A program made the translations under genes and the position numbers. Under the pieces are notes generated by a model that had not been told where the DNA came from, did not search any database, and worked only from the letters and a program-made list of their open reading frames with translations. Positions 6,588 to 13,924 of a stretch of DNA of 26,054 nt are shown here, piece by piece; the stretch's first letter is position 1, and the number at the start of each line of letters is the position of its first letter. Origin of the DNA: PS1 clade bacterium (lineage in GTDB: Bacteria > Pseudomonadota > Alphaproteobacteria > RS24); the NCBI GenBank assembly GCA_016779015.1, contig JADHOK010000007.1, positions 1-26,054 on the forward strand, in the 5' to 3' direction.

Positions 6588-7754
6588 CTATTTCACCCGC
6601 TCGAGGATCGACAGATAATTGGCCACGGCGGCCCCGCCCATATTGAAAATACCGGCCAGCTTGGCGTCTTTAACCTGCATCTCATCGGCCTCACCCATCA
6701 ATTGGCGCGCCGCCATCACATGCATGGACACACCGGTCGCCCCGACCGGATGACCTTTGGCTTTGAGACCGCCCGACGGATTGACCGGTAATTTTCCGTC
6801 CTTATAGACCGTGCCTTCTTTCAGCGCCTCAGCACCTTTGCCGGCCTCGGTCAGCCCCATGGCTTCGTATTGAATAAGCTCGGCAATGGTGAAGCAATCA
6901 TGCGTCTCGACCAGCGACAAATCATCAAGCGTCACACCGGCTTCGTCGAGGCCTTTGGCCCACGCCGTCGCCGGCCCTTCAAAAGCCGTCACATCGCGCT
7001 TGCTCATAGGCAGATAATCATTGGCTTGGGTGCGGGCGCGGAAAGCAATGGCTTTGTCATAACCTTGCGCCGTCTCCTCATCGGCCAGCACAATGGCGGC
7101 CGCGCCGTCAGAAATCATTGAGCAATCAGTGCGCTTGAGCGGCCCCGCCACAATCGGGTTTTTGTCGCTCTCAGCGCGGCAGAAATCATAGCCGAAATCT
7201 TTTTGCATATGGGCCAACGGATTGACCGAGCCGTTTTTATGGTTCTTGGCGGCAATCTGCGCCAGCGCATCGGAATGGTCGCCATATTGTTGGAAATATT
7301 TACCGGCAATGACGCCGAAAATTCCCGGGAAGGTCAGCCCCTCATCACCCTCTTCAGGCATATAAGAGGCGCGCGACAGGCAGCGGCCGACATCAGCGCT
7401 CGACAAATGCGTCATTTTCTCAACGCCGATCGCCAGCACGCGACGCGCGCGACCGCTTTCGATCATATTGGCCGCTTGAAACACCGCCGCCGAACCCGAC
7501 CCGCAGGCATTTTCTACCCGCGTTGACGGGGTGAAGCGAAACGCCTCATCGACCTGCAGGGCCAGCGAGGAGATGAAATCCTGCTCCGACATGCCGGCAT
7601 TGAAAGTGGCGACATAAATCGCGTCGATTTCTTCCGCGCCGACACCGGCATCGTTCAACGCTTCATTGGCGGCCGAAACCAGCAGCGCTTCCAGCCCTTG
7701 ATCTTCCAGCTTGCCGAATTTGGTGTGGCCCCAGCCGATAATGCATACAGACAT
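6588..7754 (-). CDS. SCP2-type thiolase / acetyl-CoA acetyltransferase family
   Basis: The 388-aa thiolase-fold protein has the nucleophilic Cys84 in NACGSGSAA, a His in ETHDCFT (SCP2/SCPx-type) and the C-terminal GHPVGATG loop that carries the catalytic His. The ETHDCFT pattern, rather than NEAFA, places it with SCP2-type thiolases and not with classical beta-ketothiolases such as PhaA/AtoB. It probably cleaves or condenses 3-oxoacyl-CoA, possibly branched or sterol side chains; the substrate is uncertain. The start at 7754 has GGAG in CAGGAG, 7-8 bases upstream. A promoter lies at 7779-7807. The upstream alpha/beta hydrolase gene points the same way. Confidence 0.88.
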   Translation of the reverse strand: MSVCIIGWGHTKFGKLEDQGLEALLVSAANEALNDAGVGAEEIDAIYVATFNAGMSEQDFISSLALQVDEAFRFTPSTRVENACGSGSAAVFQAANMIESGRARRVLAIGVEKMTHLSSADVGRCLSRASYMPEEGDEGLTFPGIFGVIAGKYFQQYGDHSDALAQIAAKNHKNGSVNPLAHMQKDFGYDFCRAESDKNPIVAGPLKRTDCSMISDGAAAIVLADEETAQGYDKAIAFRARTQANDYLPMSKRDVTAFEGPATAWAKGLDEAGVTLDDLSLVETHDCFTIAELIQYEAMGLTEAGKGAEALKEGTVYKDGKLPVNPSGGLKAKGHPVGATGVSMHVMAARQLMGEADEMQVKDAKLAGIFNMGGAAVANYLSILERVK

Positions 7755-7778
7755 GTTTCTCTCCTGAAAATTTGAGCC

Positions 7779-7807
7779 ACTATTCTCAGCCGCACTTGTT
7801 TTGTCAA
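7779..7807 (-). promoter_or_regulatory. Sigma70-like promoter for the thiolase gene
   Basis: Read on the reverse strand, TTGACA (7802-7807, perfect consensus) and AATAGT (7779-7784) are 17 bases apart. Transcription would begin near 7772, about 18 bases before the ATG at 7754, leaving room for the ribosome-binding site. A perfect 13-bp duplication touches its upstream side. Confidence 0.55.
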
Positions 7808-7833
7808 GCTTGTGTGGCTGGCTTGTGTGGCTG
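7808..7833. repeat. Perfect 13-bp tandem duplication after the alpha/beta hydrolase gene
   Basis: GCTTGTGTGGCTG occurs twice with no gap (7808-7820 and 7821-7833). It lies 8 bases beyond the hydrolase stop codon (7842-7844, reverse) and immediately upstream of the thiolase -35 box. Confidence 0.9.
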
Positions 7834-7841
7834 GCGCGCCG

Positions 7842-8729
7842 TCAGCCTTTTAGAAAAGCCAGCACATCCAGGCCTATTTCATCCTCAAGGCCGGGCCCGA
7901 TATCGTGCCCCATACCGGCCACCGGACGCCAAATCGCATTGGGGACGTTTTCGGCAATATGACGCCCGCAGCTGATATCAACCAGCGTATCGGCATCGCC
8001 ATGCACCACCATAAACGGCACGGTGATGGCTTTCAGTCGCGCCGTGCGGTCGCCATCGGCAATCGCTGCCGCCATTTGGCGTATCACCCCTTGCGGGTGC
8101 CAGCAGCGCTTGACTATTTTTTCGGCCATCGCCCGATAAGCGGCGTCGGGCGTCACAAAAGCCGGGCTGGCATGCTCCGACAGGCTTTCTGCCAAATAGT
8201 CGATAAGCTCACCCGCATCGTCATTATCGGGCGGCGCTAACCGGCTGACCGCCGGACGCGGCAAAGACGGATGACCCGAGCTCGACATGACGCAAACCAC
8301 CTTGGCCATGCGAGCGGCGTGCGAAAACGCCAAATGCTGCGCCACCATGCCCCCCAATGACATGCCGAAAATATGCGCCTTGTCGATGCCCAGCGCGTCC
8401 ATCAGCCCGATAACGTCGCGCGCCATATCGTCTAGGCCATACGGCACCGGGAAAGCTGCACCCGCCTCGGCACCGGCCGCCAACGCCATAATATCTGGCA
8501 CACCGGCGGCATCCAGCTTGCCGCTTTCGCCGACATCGCGATTGTCAAAAATAATGACATCGAAACCGGCAGCGGTGAAATAATCGATAAAAGGCTGCGG
8601 CCATTGGATCATCTGCGTGCCCAGGCCGCGAATGAGTATGAGCGTTTCGCCGCTCTTCTCGCCGTCTTTCGGGGTTGCGGGAAAAACCGCGTAGCACAGT
8701 GCCAGCCCGTCAATATTAGCAATCGCCAT
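7842..8729 (-). CDS. Alpha/beta-fold hydrolase
   Basis: The protein of about 295 aa has the alpha/beta hydrolase order. The oxyanion region IRGLGTQMIQWP is near residue 33, followed by FDNRDVGES. The nucleophile elbow is GMSLGG with Ser124, the acid is in HGDADTLVD, and the catalytic His is in GMGHDIG near the C-terminus. Its closest look is to epoxide-hydrolase or ester-hydrolase types acting on small carboxyl esters or lactones. The substrate is not predictable. ATG 8729 is chosen for its strong site (GGGAGG, 5 bases upstream); an ATG at 8747 would add six residues. It is divergent from glpD. The thiolase gene downstream may be partly co-transcribed. Confidence 0.87.
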   Translation of the reverse strand: MAIANIDGLALCYAVFPATPKDGEKSGETLILIRGLGTQMIQWPQPFIDYFTAAGFDVIIFDNRDVGESGKLDAAGVPDIMALAAGAEAGAAFPVPYGLDDMARDVIGLMDALGIDKAHIFGMSLGGMVAQHLAFSHAARMAKVVCVMSSSGHPSLPRPAVSRLAPPDNDDAGELIDYLAESLSEHASPAFVTPDAAYRAMAEKIVKRCWHPQGVIRQMAAAIADGDRTARLKAITVPFMVVHGDADTLVDISCGRHIAENVPNAIWRPVAGMGHDIGPGLEDEIGLDVLAFLKG

Positions 8730-8769
8730 TTTCGCCTCCCTTTTCATCGCCGTTTACTCTTTATTGCTT

Positions 8770-8775
8770 TATACT
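8770..8775 (+). promoter_or_regulatory. Possible -10 element in the glpD/hydrolase divergent region
   Basis: TATACT reads forward at 8770-8775. The same bases read TATAAA on the reverse strand (8767-8772), so both divergent genes could use overlapping -10 boxes. No good -35 box is found at 16-18 bases on either strand. Confidence 0.25.
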
Positions 8776-8818
8776 GAGCGCAGATTTGCCTTTAGGACAA
8801 GCCCCGCTCGGACGCGAT

Positions 8819-10585
8819 ATGCAACGGAATTTTGACGCCCTCACCCCGAAAACCGCAGGCGATGACGCGCCCGCTTTCGACCTCGCCATTATTGGCGGCG
8901 GCGCGACCGGCGCGGCCATTGCGTTTGATGCTTCTTTGCGCGGGCTGCGCGTGGCGCTTATTGACAAAGGTGATTTCGGCGGCGCGACATCGGCCGGCTC
9001 TACCAAGCTGATGCATGGGGGCTTGCGCTATCTGGCCAATGGCGAGTTTCGGCAGGTGCGCGAGGGTTTGCGCGAACGCCGCTATTGGAGCCGCATGGCC
9101 AAACATTTGGTGCATCCTTTGCCTTTTGTGATACCGAGCTACAGCCATCAAAACCCGTCACGATTGACGCTTGGGCTGGGTCTCGCGCTTTATGACATGC
9201 TGGCTTTTGACCGCAATCGCGGCGTTGACCCGATGCAAAAAATGCCCGGCTATCGGTCGATGACCGCATCGCAAACATTGGGACTGGTGCCCGGCCTCCC
9301 CAAACAAGCCCCTGAAGCCCTTTCAGATGCGGGCTCGGATGCGGGTGAAGCAAACGCGCCGGCCGCCCAAAAAGTGTCACGCTTGAGCGCCGGACTGCTT
9401 TACCATGACGGGCAAATGCTATCGCCGGAGCGTTTGTGTCTGGCGCTCATTCGCAGCGCCATGCAGGCCGGTGCGGTGGCGGTCAATTATGCCGAGGCGC
9501 GCGACTTTATTTACGAAGGCGAGCGGATTATCGGCGTCGAGGTCAAAGACCGCTTATCGCGCAAGACCGCCAAGCTGCACGCCGCGCTGACGGTCAATGC
9601 CGGCGGCCCATGGGCCGATGAACTCATGCGCGCCGCTGATGCGGGGGTTTTGCGAAAAACGCTGGTGCGCTCCAAAGGCATTCATATCGTCACCCGCAAT
9701 CTGACGCGCGGTGCGGCACTGGCCATGCCGATCGATGACGAGCATCTTTTTATCACCCCCTATATGGGCATGAGCTTATTGGCCACGACCGATACAAAAT
9801 TCGACGACGCGCCCGACAAAGCATGCGTCACCAAAGAGGATATTGCGGCGCTGCTGGACAAGACCAATCGGGCCCTGCCCGAGGCCAAGCTGACCCCTAA
9901 TGATGTGGTTTACGCCTATGTCGGCCTGCGCCCATTGGTGACCGATATTAATGACAAAGCCAACGCCACTTATGGTTTGAGCCGTGGCAGTGAGATTTAC
10001 GACCACGGGCAAGAGGGCGGCAGCGAAGGGCTTATCTCGGCGCTAGGCGGCAAATGGACGACGGCGCGGCGATTGGCCGAACAAGTTGTCGATACGGCGA
10101 TGCAAAAGCTTGGTGCCAAACCCATTGCCTGCCGCAGTCAGGTGACAGCGCTCGAATGCGCGCCGCGTGATGATTTGGGACGCTTCATGGATACCATGCG
10201 CGCCATGTTTCCAGATAATGATACGGCCAGTATCGATCTGATGAGCCGTCTCTATGGGCGGCTACTGCCGCAAATGATGGCCGGCGACATTGCCGGGCTG
10301 GACGCCCTCAAAGACAATTTGCTGGCGGCGCGCATTGCTTTTGCGGTCTCAGATGAAATGGCGATGACGCTTGAGGATATTGTGCTGCGTCGCCTGATCG
10401 AGGGGCAAATCGGCGCGCTCAGAGAAACGCAAATCACCGCCATTGCGGATTGGCTGCAAGGGCGGATGGGCTATAGCGATGCCCAGATGAAACAGCAAAG
10501 AAGCGCGCTTGACGCCAAGCTGGCCGTGCCAGGAAAGACAGCAGGAAAGACCGCATCAAAAAGAGCGCCTAAAACAGGCAGCTAA
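8819..10585 (+). CDS. glpD: Aerobic glycerol-3-phosphate dehydrogenase (FAD)
   Basis: The 588-aa flavoprotein oxidises sn-glycerol-3-phosphate to dihydroxyacetone phosphate and passes electrons to ubiquinone at the inner membrane. It has the FAD dinucleotide fold FDLAIIGGGATGAAIAFDA, the GlpD block STKLMHGGLRYLANGEFRQVR, and near residue 400 the block GLISALGGKWTTARRLAE, which closes the FAD domain. A C-terminal helical domain follows. ATG 8819 is preferred over the TTG at 8786, though neither has a strong ribosome-binding site. Compared with the usual ~500-aa enzyme it is longer, with a low-complexity insert around residues 163-184 (SDAGSDAG repeat) and a Lys-rich tail with a GKTAGKTA repeat. 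glpK and glpF are not adjacent. Confidence 0.93.
   Translation: MQRNFDALTPKTAGDDAPAFDLAIIGGGATGAAIAFDASLRGLRVALIDKGDFGGATSAGSTKLMHGGLRYLANGEFRQVREGLRERRYWSRMAKHLVHPLPFVIPSYSHQNPSRLTLGLGLALYDMLAFDRNRGVDPMQKMPGYRSMTASQTLGLVPGLPKQAPEALSDAGSDAGEANAPAAQKVSRLSAGLLYHDGQMLSPERLCLALIRSAMQAGAVAVNYAEARDFIYEGERIIGVEVKDRLSRKTAKLHAALTVNAGGPWADELMRAADAGVLRKTLVRSKGIHIVTRNLTRGAALAMPIDDEHLFITPYMGMSLLATTDTKFDDAPDKACVTKEDIAALLDKTNRALPEAKLTPNDVVYAYVGLRPLVTDINDKANATYGLSRGSEIYDHGQEGGSEGLISALGGKWTTARRLAEQVVDTAMQKLGAKPIACRSQVTALECAPRDDLGRFMDTMRAMFPDNDTASIDLMSRLYGRLLPQMMAGDIAGLDALKDNLLAARIAFAVSDEMAMTLEDIVLRRLIEGQIGALRETQITAIADWLQGRMGYSDAQMKQQRSALDAKLAVPGKTAGKTASKRAPKTGS
9323..9346. repeat. In-frame 12-bp tandem duplication within glpD
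   Basis: TCAGATGCGGGC (9323-9334) and TCGGATGCGGGT (9335-9346) encode SDAG twice, in a loop that standard GlpD proteins lack. Confidence 0.7.
10531..10554. repeat. In-frame 12-bp tandem duplication near the glpD 3' end
   Basis: AGGAAAGAC recurs at 10531 and 10543, a 12-base period, and encodes GKTAGKTA in the C-terminal tail, about 10 codons before the stop. Confidence 0.7.
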
Positions 10586-10599
10586 TAATCGGCTTTATC

Positions 10600-10670
10600 T
10601 ACCCTAGGCGGCGCGCTTTACCTTACGCGGCGCGCTTACCCTACGCGACGCGCTTTACCCTACGCGACGA
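10600..10670. repeat. 18-19-bp tandem repeat, about 3.8 copies, at the 3' end of the acyl-CoA synthetase gene
   Basis: Units start at 10600, 10619, 10637 and 10656, with consensus TACCCTACGCGACGCGCTT. Units 1 and 2 have GGCG in place of GACG, and unit 2 is one base shorter. On the reverse strand the synthetase stop TAA (10655-10657) lies at the junction of the last two units. The array thus looks like repeated duplication of the gene's own end, which reads GGTCGTCGCGTAGGG then TAA. It fills most of the gap between convergent glpD and the synthetase. Confidence 0.85.
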
Positions 10671-12205
10671 CCATGGCCTTCCCAATAAGGGTCGCGCAAT
10701 TCGCGGCGCAGGATTTTACCCGACGGGTTGCGCGGCAGGGCTTCAACAAAATCCACCGATTTCGGCAGTTTATAACCGGCAATGCGCTCGCGCGCGAAAG
10801 CGATAATTTCATCCGGGCTCAGCTCGGCACCGGGCTCGGGCACCACGCAAGCTTTCACCGCCTCGCCCCATTTTTCATCCGGCACGCCGATAACCGCAAC
10901 ATCGGCAATTTGCGGGTGCGCAAATAAGGCGTTCTCGACCTCGGCCGGATAGACGTTCTCGCCGCCCGAAACAATCATATCCTTCACGCGGTCATGGATG
11001 AACACATAGCCCTCTGCATCGAGGAAACCGGCATCGCCTGAATAAAACCAGCCATCCCTCACCGCTTCAGCCGTGGCGTCGGGTTTGGCCCAATAGCCTT
11101 TCATATTGGATGCGGCGCGCATGACAATCTCGCCGACCTCGCCTTGCGGCACATCTTTGCCGTCCTCATCGACAATGCGAATCTCGACGCCTTTATTGGC
11201 TTTGCCGCAGGAGCGCAATTTATTGCGCGCCGGGTCGTGGTCGGCGGGGCTGAGATTTGTGCCGCAGCCAGTGGTCTCGGTCAGGCCATAGACCTGCACG
11301 AAATCGCATTTGAATTTGGTAGCTGCCTGCACCAGCAATTCTTCGGCAATCGGCGAGGCCCCGTAAATCACTTGGCGGACGCTCGAGACATCGGCCTCGG
11401 CAATATTCGGCATTTGCATAACGAACAAAATAACCGCCGGTACCATGAACAGGATGGAGACTTTTTCTTGTTCGACCAGGCGTAGAATTTCCGCCGGATC
11501 GACTTCCGGCAGCACCGTCACCTTGGCCCCTTCGTAAAGCCCGATGAGACCGACATTGACGCCGGCAATATGAAATAGCGGCATGCACAAAAGCACATGC
11601 TCATTGTCGTTCCAGCCGGCCCATTCCTCGGCTTGCGCCAGCGCGCTCTGCATATTGGCATTGGTCAGTTGCACGCCTTTCGGGTGACCGGTGGTGCCGG
11701 AGGTATAAAGCTGGATGAAATCATCATCCGATTGATAGTCGAGCTGCGGATGCGTCGGTGCGGCGGTATCGCGCCAGTCCTCAAATGCAGCCCATTCAGC
11801 GTGACCGCCATCCATGGCGATGACCCGCTTGACGGTCGGGCAATCGGCCAAAATCGTCTCGATTAACGGTACGAAATCCTTGCCGACAAAAACCATTTCG
11901 GCTTTTGCATCATTCAGCACATAAGCCACCTCGGGGCCGGCAAGGCGCGAATTGACACCGACCAGCACGGAGCGGGTTTTCTGCACGCCGAAAAGAAGCT
12001 GGAAATAAAGGTCGGAATTGGCCCCCATGAAACCGATGCGCGCATGCGGTTCAATGCCTTCGGCCAACAGCGCCTGCGCCACCTGATTGGACGTGTGACT
12101 TAACTCATTGTAGCTGGTTTCGCGGCCTTTAAATACCAAGGCGGTTTTGTCGCCCTGTTTGGCGGCTTGCGCTTCGATCGCGTCGATAAGAATAAAATCA
12201 CTCAT
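10655..12205 (-). CDS. Long-chain/medium-chain acyl-CoA synthetase (AMP-binding)
   Basis: The 516-aa ANL-superfamily enzyme activates a carboxylic acid with ATP, then loads it on CoA. It shows the P-loop-like A3 motif YTSGTTGHPKG (about residues 166-176), VQVYGLTETTGCG (A5), the hinge region with YSGDAGFLDAEGYVFIHDRVKDMIVSGGENVYP (A7/A8), and the catalytic Lys in NPSGKILRREL. Membership in the FadD/3-methylmercaptopropionyl-CoA ligase/FadD3-like group is possible; the substrate is not assignable. The start has GGGAG 7 bases upstream and a candidate promoter at 12229-12256. It is divergent from the MBL gene and convergent with glpD. Its stop lies within the tandem repeat. Confidence 0.92.
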   Translation of the reverse strand: MSDFILIDAIEAQAAKQGDKTALVFKGRETSYNELSHTSNQVAQALLAEGIEPHARIGFMGANSDLYFQLLFGVQKTRSVLVGVNSRLAGPEVAYVLNDAKAEMVFVGKDFVPLIETILADCPTVKRVIAMDGGHAEWAAFEDWRDTAAPTHPQLDYQSDDDFIQLYTSGTTGHPKGVQLTNANMQSALAQAEEWAGWNDNEHVLLCMPLFHIAGVNVGLIGLYEGAKVTVLPEVDPAEILRLVEQEKVSILFMVPAVILFVMQMPNIAEADVSSVRQVIYGASPIAEELLVQAATKFKCDFVQVYGLTETTGCGTNLSPADHDPARNKLRSCGKANKGVEIRIVDEDGKDVPQGEVGEIVMRAASNMKGYWAKPDATAEAVRDGWFYSGDAGFLDAEGYVFIHDRVKDMIVSGGENVYPAEVENALFAHPQIADVAVIGVPDEKWGEAVKACVVPEPGAELSPDEIIAFARERIAGYKLPKSVDFVEALPRNPSGKILRRELRDPYWEGHGRRVG

Positions 12206-12228
12206 TGCTAACTCCCTGATTTCAGAAA

Positions 12229-12256
12229 AGTTTAGCTGTGCAAAAAACGATGTAAA
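12229..12256 (-). promoter_or_regulatory. Candidate promoter for the acyl-CoA synthetase gene
   Basis: On the reverse strand, TTTACA (12251-12256) and TAAACT (12229-12234) are 16 bases apart. The start would fall near 12222, about 17 bases before the ATG. Confidence 0.45.
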
Positions 12257-12309
12257 GGGGAAGATTTTGCGTTAGCCTGTTTTTTGAACAACACTTGGGA
12301 GAATGGGTT

Positions 12310-13290
12310 ATGAGTTTGGCGCACCCGAAATTTGCTTATGAAAAAGGCCTGCACCAAATCGGTGACGGCGCTTATGCGTGGCTGCAACCCGATGGCGGCT
12401 GGGGCTGGTCAAATGCCGGTTTGGTTGTCGATGGCGACCAATCGCTATTGGTCGATACGTTGTTTGACGTGCCATTGACGCAAACAATGCTGGCCGCCTA
12501 TCGCGACGCAGAAAAAGCCGCCGAGCAAGTCAACACCATCGTCAACACGCACCATAATGGCGACCATTGCAACGGCAATTGCTGCTGTCCTGACGCCAAA
12601 ATCATCGCCCATAAATTGACCGCCGAACATATGGCCTCAGAACCGCCGGAAATGATGGTCGGCTTTTTGGAAGCCGCGCCCGAGCTTGGCGAGATGGGGG
12701 CTTATTTCACCTCTTGTTTCGGCCCGTTTGATTTTAAGTCGGTGACGCAAAAACTGCCCGACACGCTGATCGAAGAAGAGACCACTATTAAAGTCGGCAA
12801 CAAAGATGTGCATCTCATCCCGGTCGGCCCTGCCCACACACCGGGCGACACGCTGGTGCATGTACCGGCTGACCGCACAGTCTATACGGGCGATATTCTT
12901 TTTATTGGCGGACACCCGATATTATGGGAAGGGCCGGTGCAGAATTGGATCGATGCGTGCGACCGCATTATCGCCATGGATGTCGAGACGATTATTCCGG
13001 GTCATGGCCCCATCACCACCAAAACCGGGGTCGAGGAAGTGCGGCATTATTTGGTCACCATGCGGCACGAGGCGCGCGCGCGCTACGAAGCCGGTATGAA
13101 TTACAAAGAAGCCGCCTTTGATATCGCGCTTGGTGTGTTTGATGATTGGGGCGACCGCGAGCGCATCATCGTCAATTGCGCCACCATGTTCCACGAATTT
13201 GGCGCGCAGGAAAAACCCGAGATTACCGAGTTGTTTGCTGGCATGGCGGAATATGCAAACGCCCGCCCACAGGAAAAAGCTGCCGTATAA
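12310..13290 (+). CDS. MBL-fold metallo-hydrolase with variant metal motif and Cys cluster
   Basis: The 326-aa protein has the metallo-beta-lactamase fold. In place of the canonical HxHxDH motif it has H81-H-N83-G-D85-H86, so Asn stands where the second zinc His is usual. The other ligands are present: H176 in HTPGD, D195 in YTGDI and H232 in PGHG. Next to the motif is Cys87 and, at 91-93, three Cys in a row (CNGNCCC), which is unusual. ATG 12310 is chosen because GGGAG lies 8 bases upstream; an in-frame TTG at 12295 is less likely. The gene is divergent from the acyl-CoA synthetase. The tusA ATG begins 4 bases after its stop, implying co-transcription and a possible link to sulfur transfer or thioesters. 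The substrate is unknown. Confidence 0.88.
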   Translation: MSLAHPKFAYEKGLHQIGDGAYAWLQPDGGWGWSNAGLVVDGDQSLLVDTLFDVPLTQTMLAAYRDAEKAAEQVNTIVNTHHNGDHCNGNCCCPDAKIIAHKLTAEHMASEPPEMMVGFLEAAPELGEMGAYFTSCFGPFDFKSVTQKLPDTLIEEETTIKVGNKDVHLIPVGPAHTPGDTLVHVPADRTVYTGDILFIGGHPILWEGPVQNWIDACDRIIAMDVETIIPGHGPITTKTGVEEVRHYLVTMRHEARARYEAGMNYKEAAFDIALGVFDDWGDRERIIVNCATMFHEFGAQEKPEITELFAGMAEYANARPQEKAAV

Positions 13291-13294
13291 ATAA

Positions 13295-13549
13295 ATGACC
13301 GAGATAGACGCCACCGGCCTTAAATGCCCGATGCCGGTTCTACGGCTGCAAAAAGCCTTGCGCGCGCTCGATAGCGGCGCGCGGGTGACGCTATTGGCCA
13401 CAGATGGCATGGCCGCTATCGACGTGCCGCATTTTTGCGCCGAACAGGGCCACGCGCTTTTATCGCAAGAGGTAAAACAAAACACCGCCGCCAATCCGCA
13501 AATCGGGGGCAGCGAGACCTTGCTGATATTCGAGATTGAAAAAGCCTGA
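13295..13549 (+). CDS. tusA: TusA-family sulfur carrier protein
   Basis: The 84-aa protein has the TusA/SirA signature DATGLKCPMPVLRLQKAL, with the persulfide-carrying Cys11 in the CPxP helix. It has the two-layer alpha/beta plan and a second strand pair ending LLIFEIEKA. Family knowledge: TusA receives sulfur from IscS and passes it to tRNA thiolation or other sulfur pathways; paralogues serve sulfur oxidation. An extra Cys (HFCAEQG, near residue 49) is present. It starts 4 bases after the MBL gene with no Shine-Dalgarno in the gap, so translation is probably coupled. It converges on the ArsC-like gene. It could be the housekeeping TusA or a specialised paralogue; I cannot decide. Confidence 0.9.
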   Translation: MTEIDATGLKCPMPVLRLQKALRALDSGARVTLLATDGMAAIDVPHFCAEQGHALLSQEVKQNTAANPQIGGSETLLIFEIEKA

Positions 13550-13558
13550 GCGGCGGCG

Positions 13559-13903
13559 CTAGCCCCAAACATCCTTGACGTCATCGGTGAAGCCGACCGT
13601 CACGCGGCCACCCTGCTCAATCACCGGACGTTTGATAAGGGTCGGGTTCTCAACCATCAGCGCGATGAGATGCGCTTCATCTTCATTGGCTTTATCGGCA
13701 TCGGGGAGCTTGCGCCAACTGGTGCCGCGTTTGTTCAGCAGTTTTTCCATCGGCGCTTCGACCAACCAGCGCTCGACCATGTCTTGGCTCAGACCATCTT
13801 TTCTGAAATCGTGAAAGGTAAAATCGCGACCTTTATCGGCCAGCCATGTGCGGGCTTTCTTCACCGTGTCGCAATTGGCAATGCCGTAAAGCGTAAGAGA
13901 CAT
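13559..13903 (-). CDS. ArsC-family (YffB/Spx-like) thiol reductase
   Basis: The 114-aa thioredoxin-fold protein begins MSLTLYGIANCDTVKKARTWL. It has the single active-site Cys11 of the NCDT motif, typical of YffB rather than the CxxC of glutaredoxins. The conserved LIKRPVIE segment supplies the family Arg. It ends with VGFTDDVKDVWG. Family knowledge: YffB proteins resemble arsenate reductase but are thought to use glutathione on other substrates, and no arsenic-resistance genes are nearby. It lies 21 bases downstream of coq4 in the same direction and is probably in its operon. No clear ribosome-binding site is seen. Confidence 0.88.
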   Translation of the reverse strand: MSLTLYGIANCDTVKKARTWLADKGRDFTFHDFRKDGLSQDMVERWLVEAPMEKLLNKRGTSWRKLPDADKANEDEAHLIALMVENPTLIKRPVIEQGGRVTVGFTDDVKDVWG

Positions 13904-13924
13904 AATGGCGCGACCAAAAACCGG

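Noticed and set aside
8786..8818. TTG at 8786 as the glpD start
   Set aside because: It would add eleven residues without similarity to GlpD and has no ribosome-binding site; ATG 8819 is simpler, though its own site is weak.
10600..10670. Possible CRISPR array
   Set aside because: Units are directly adjacent without spacers, so it is a plain tandem repeat.
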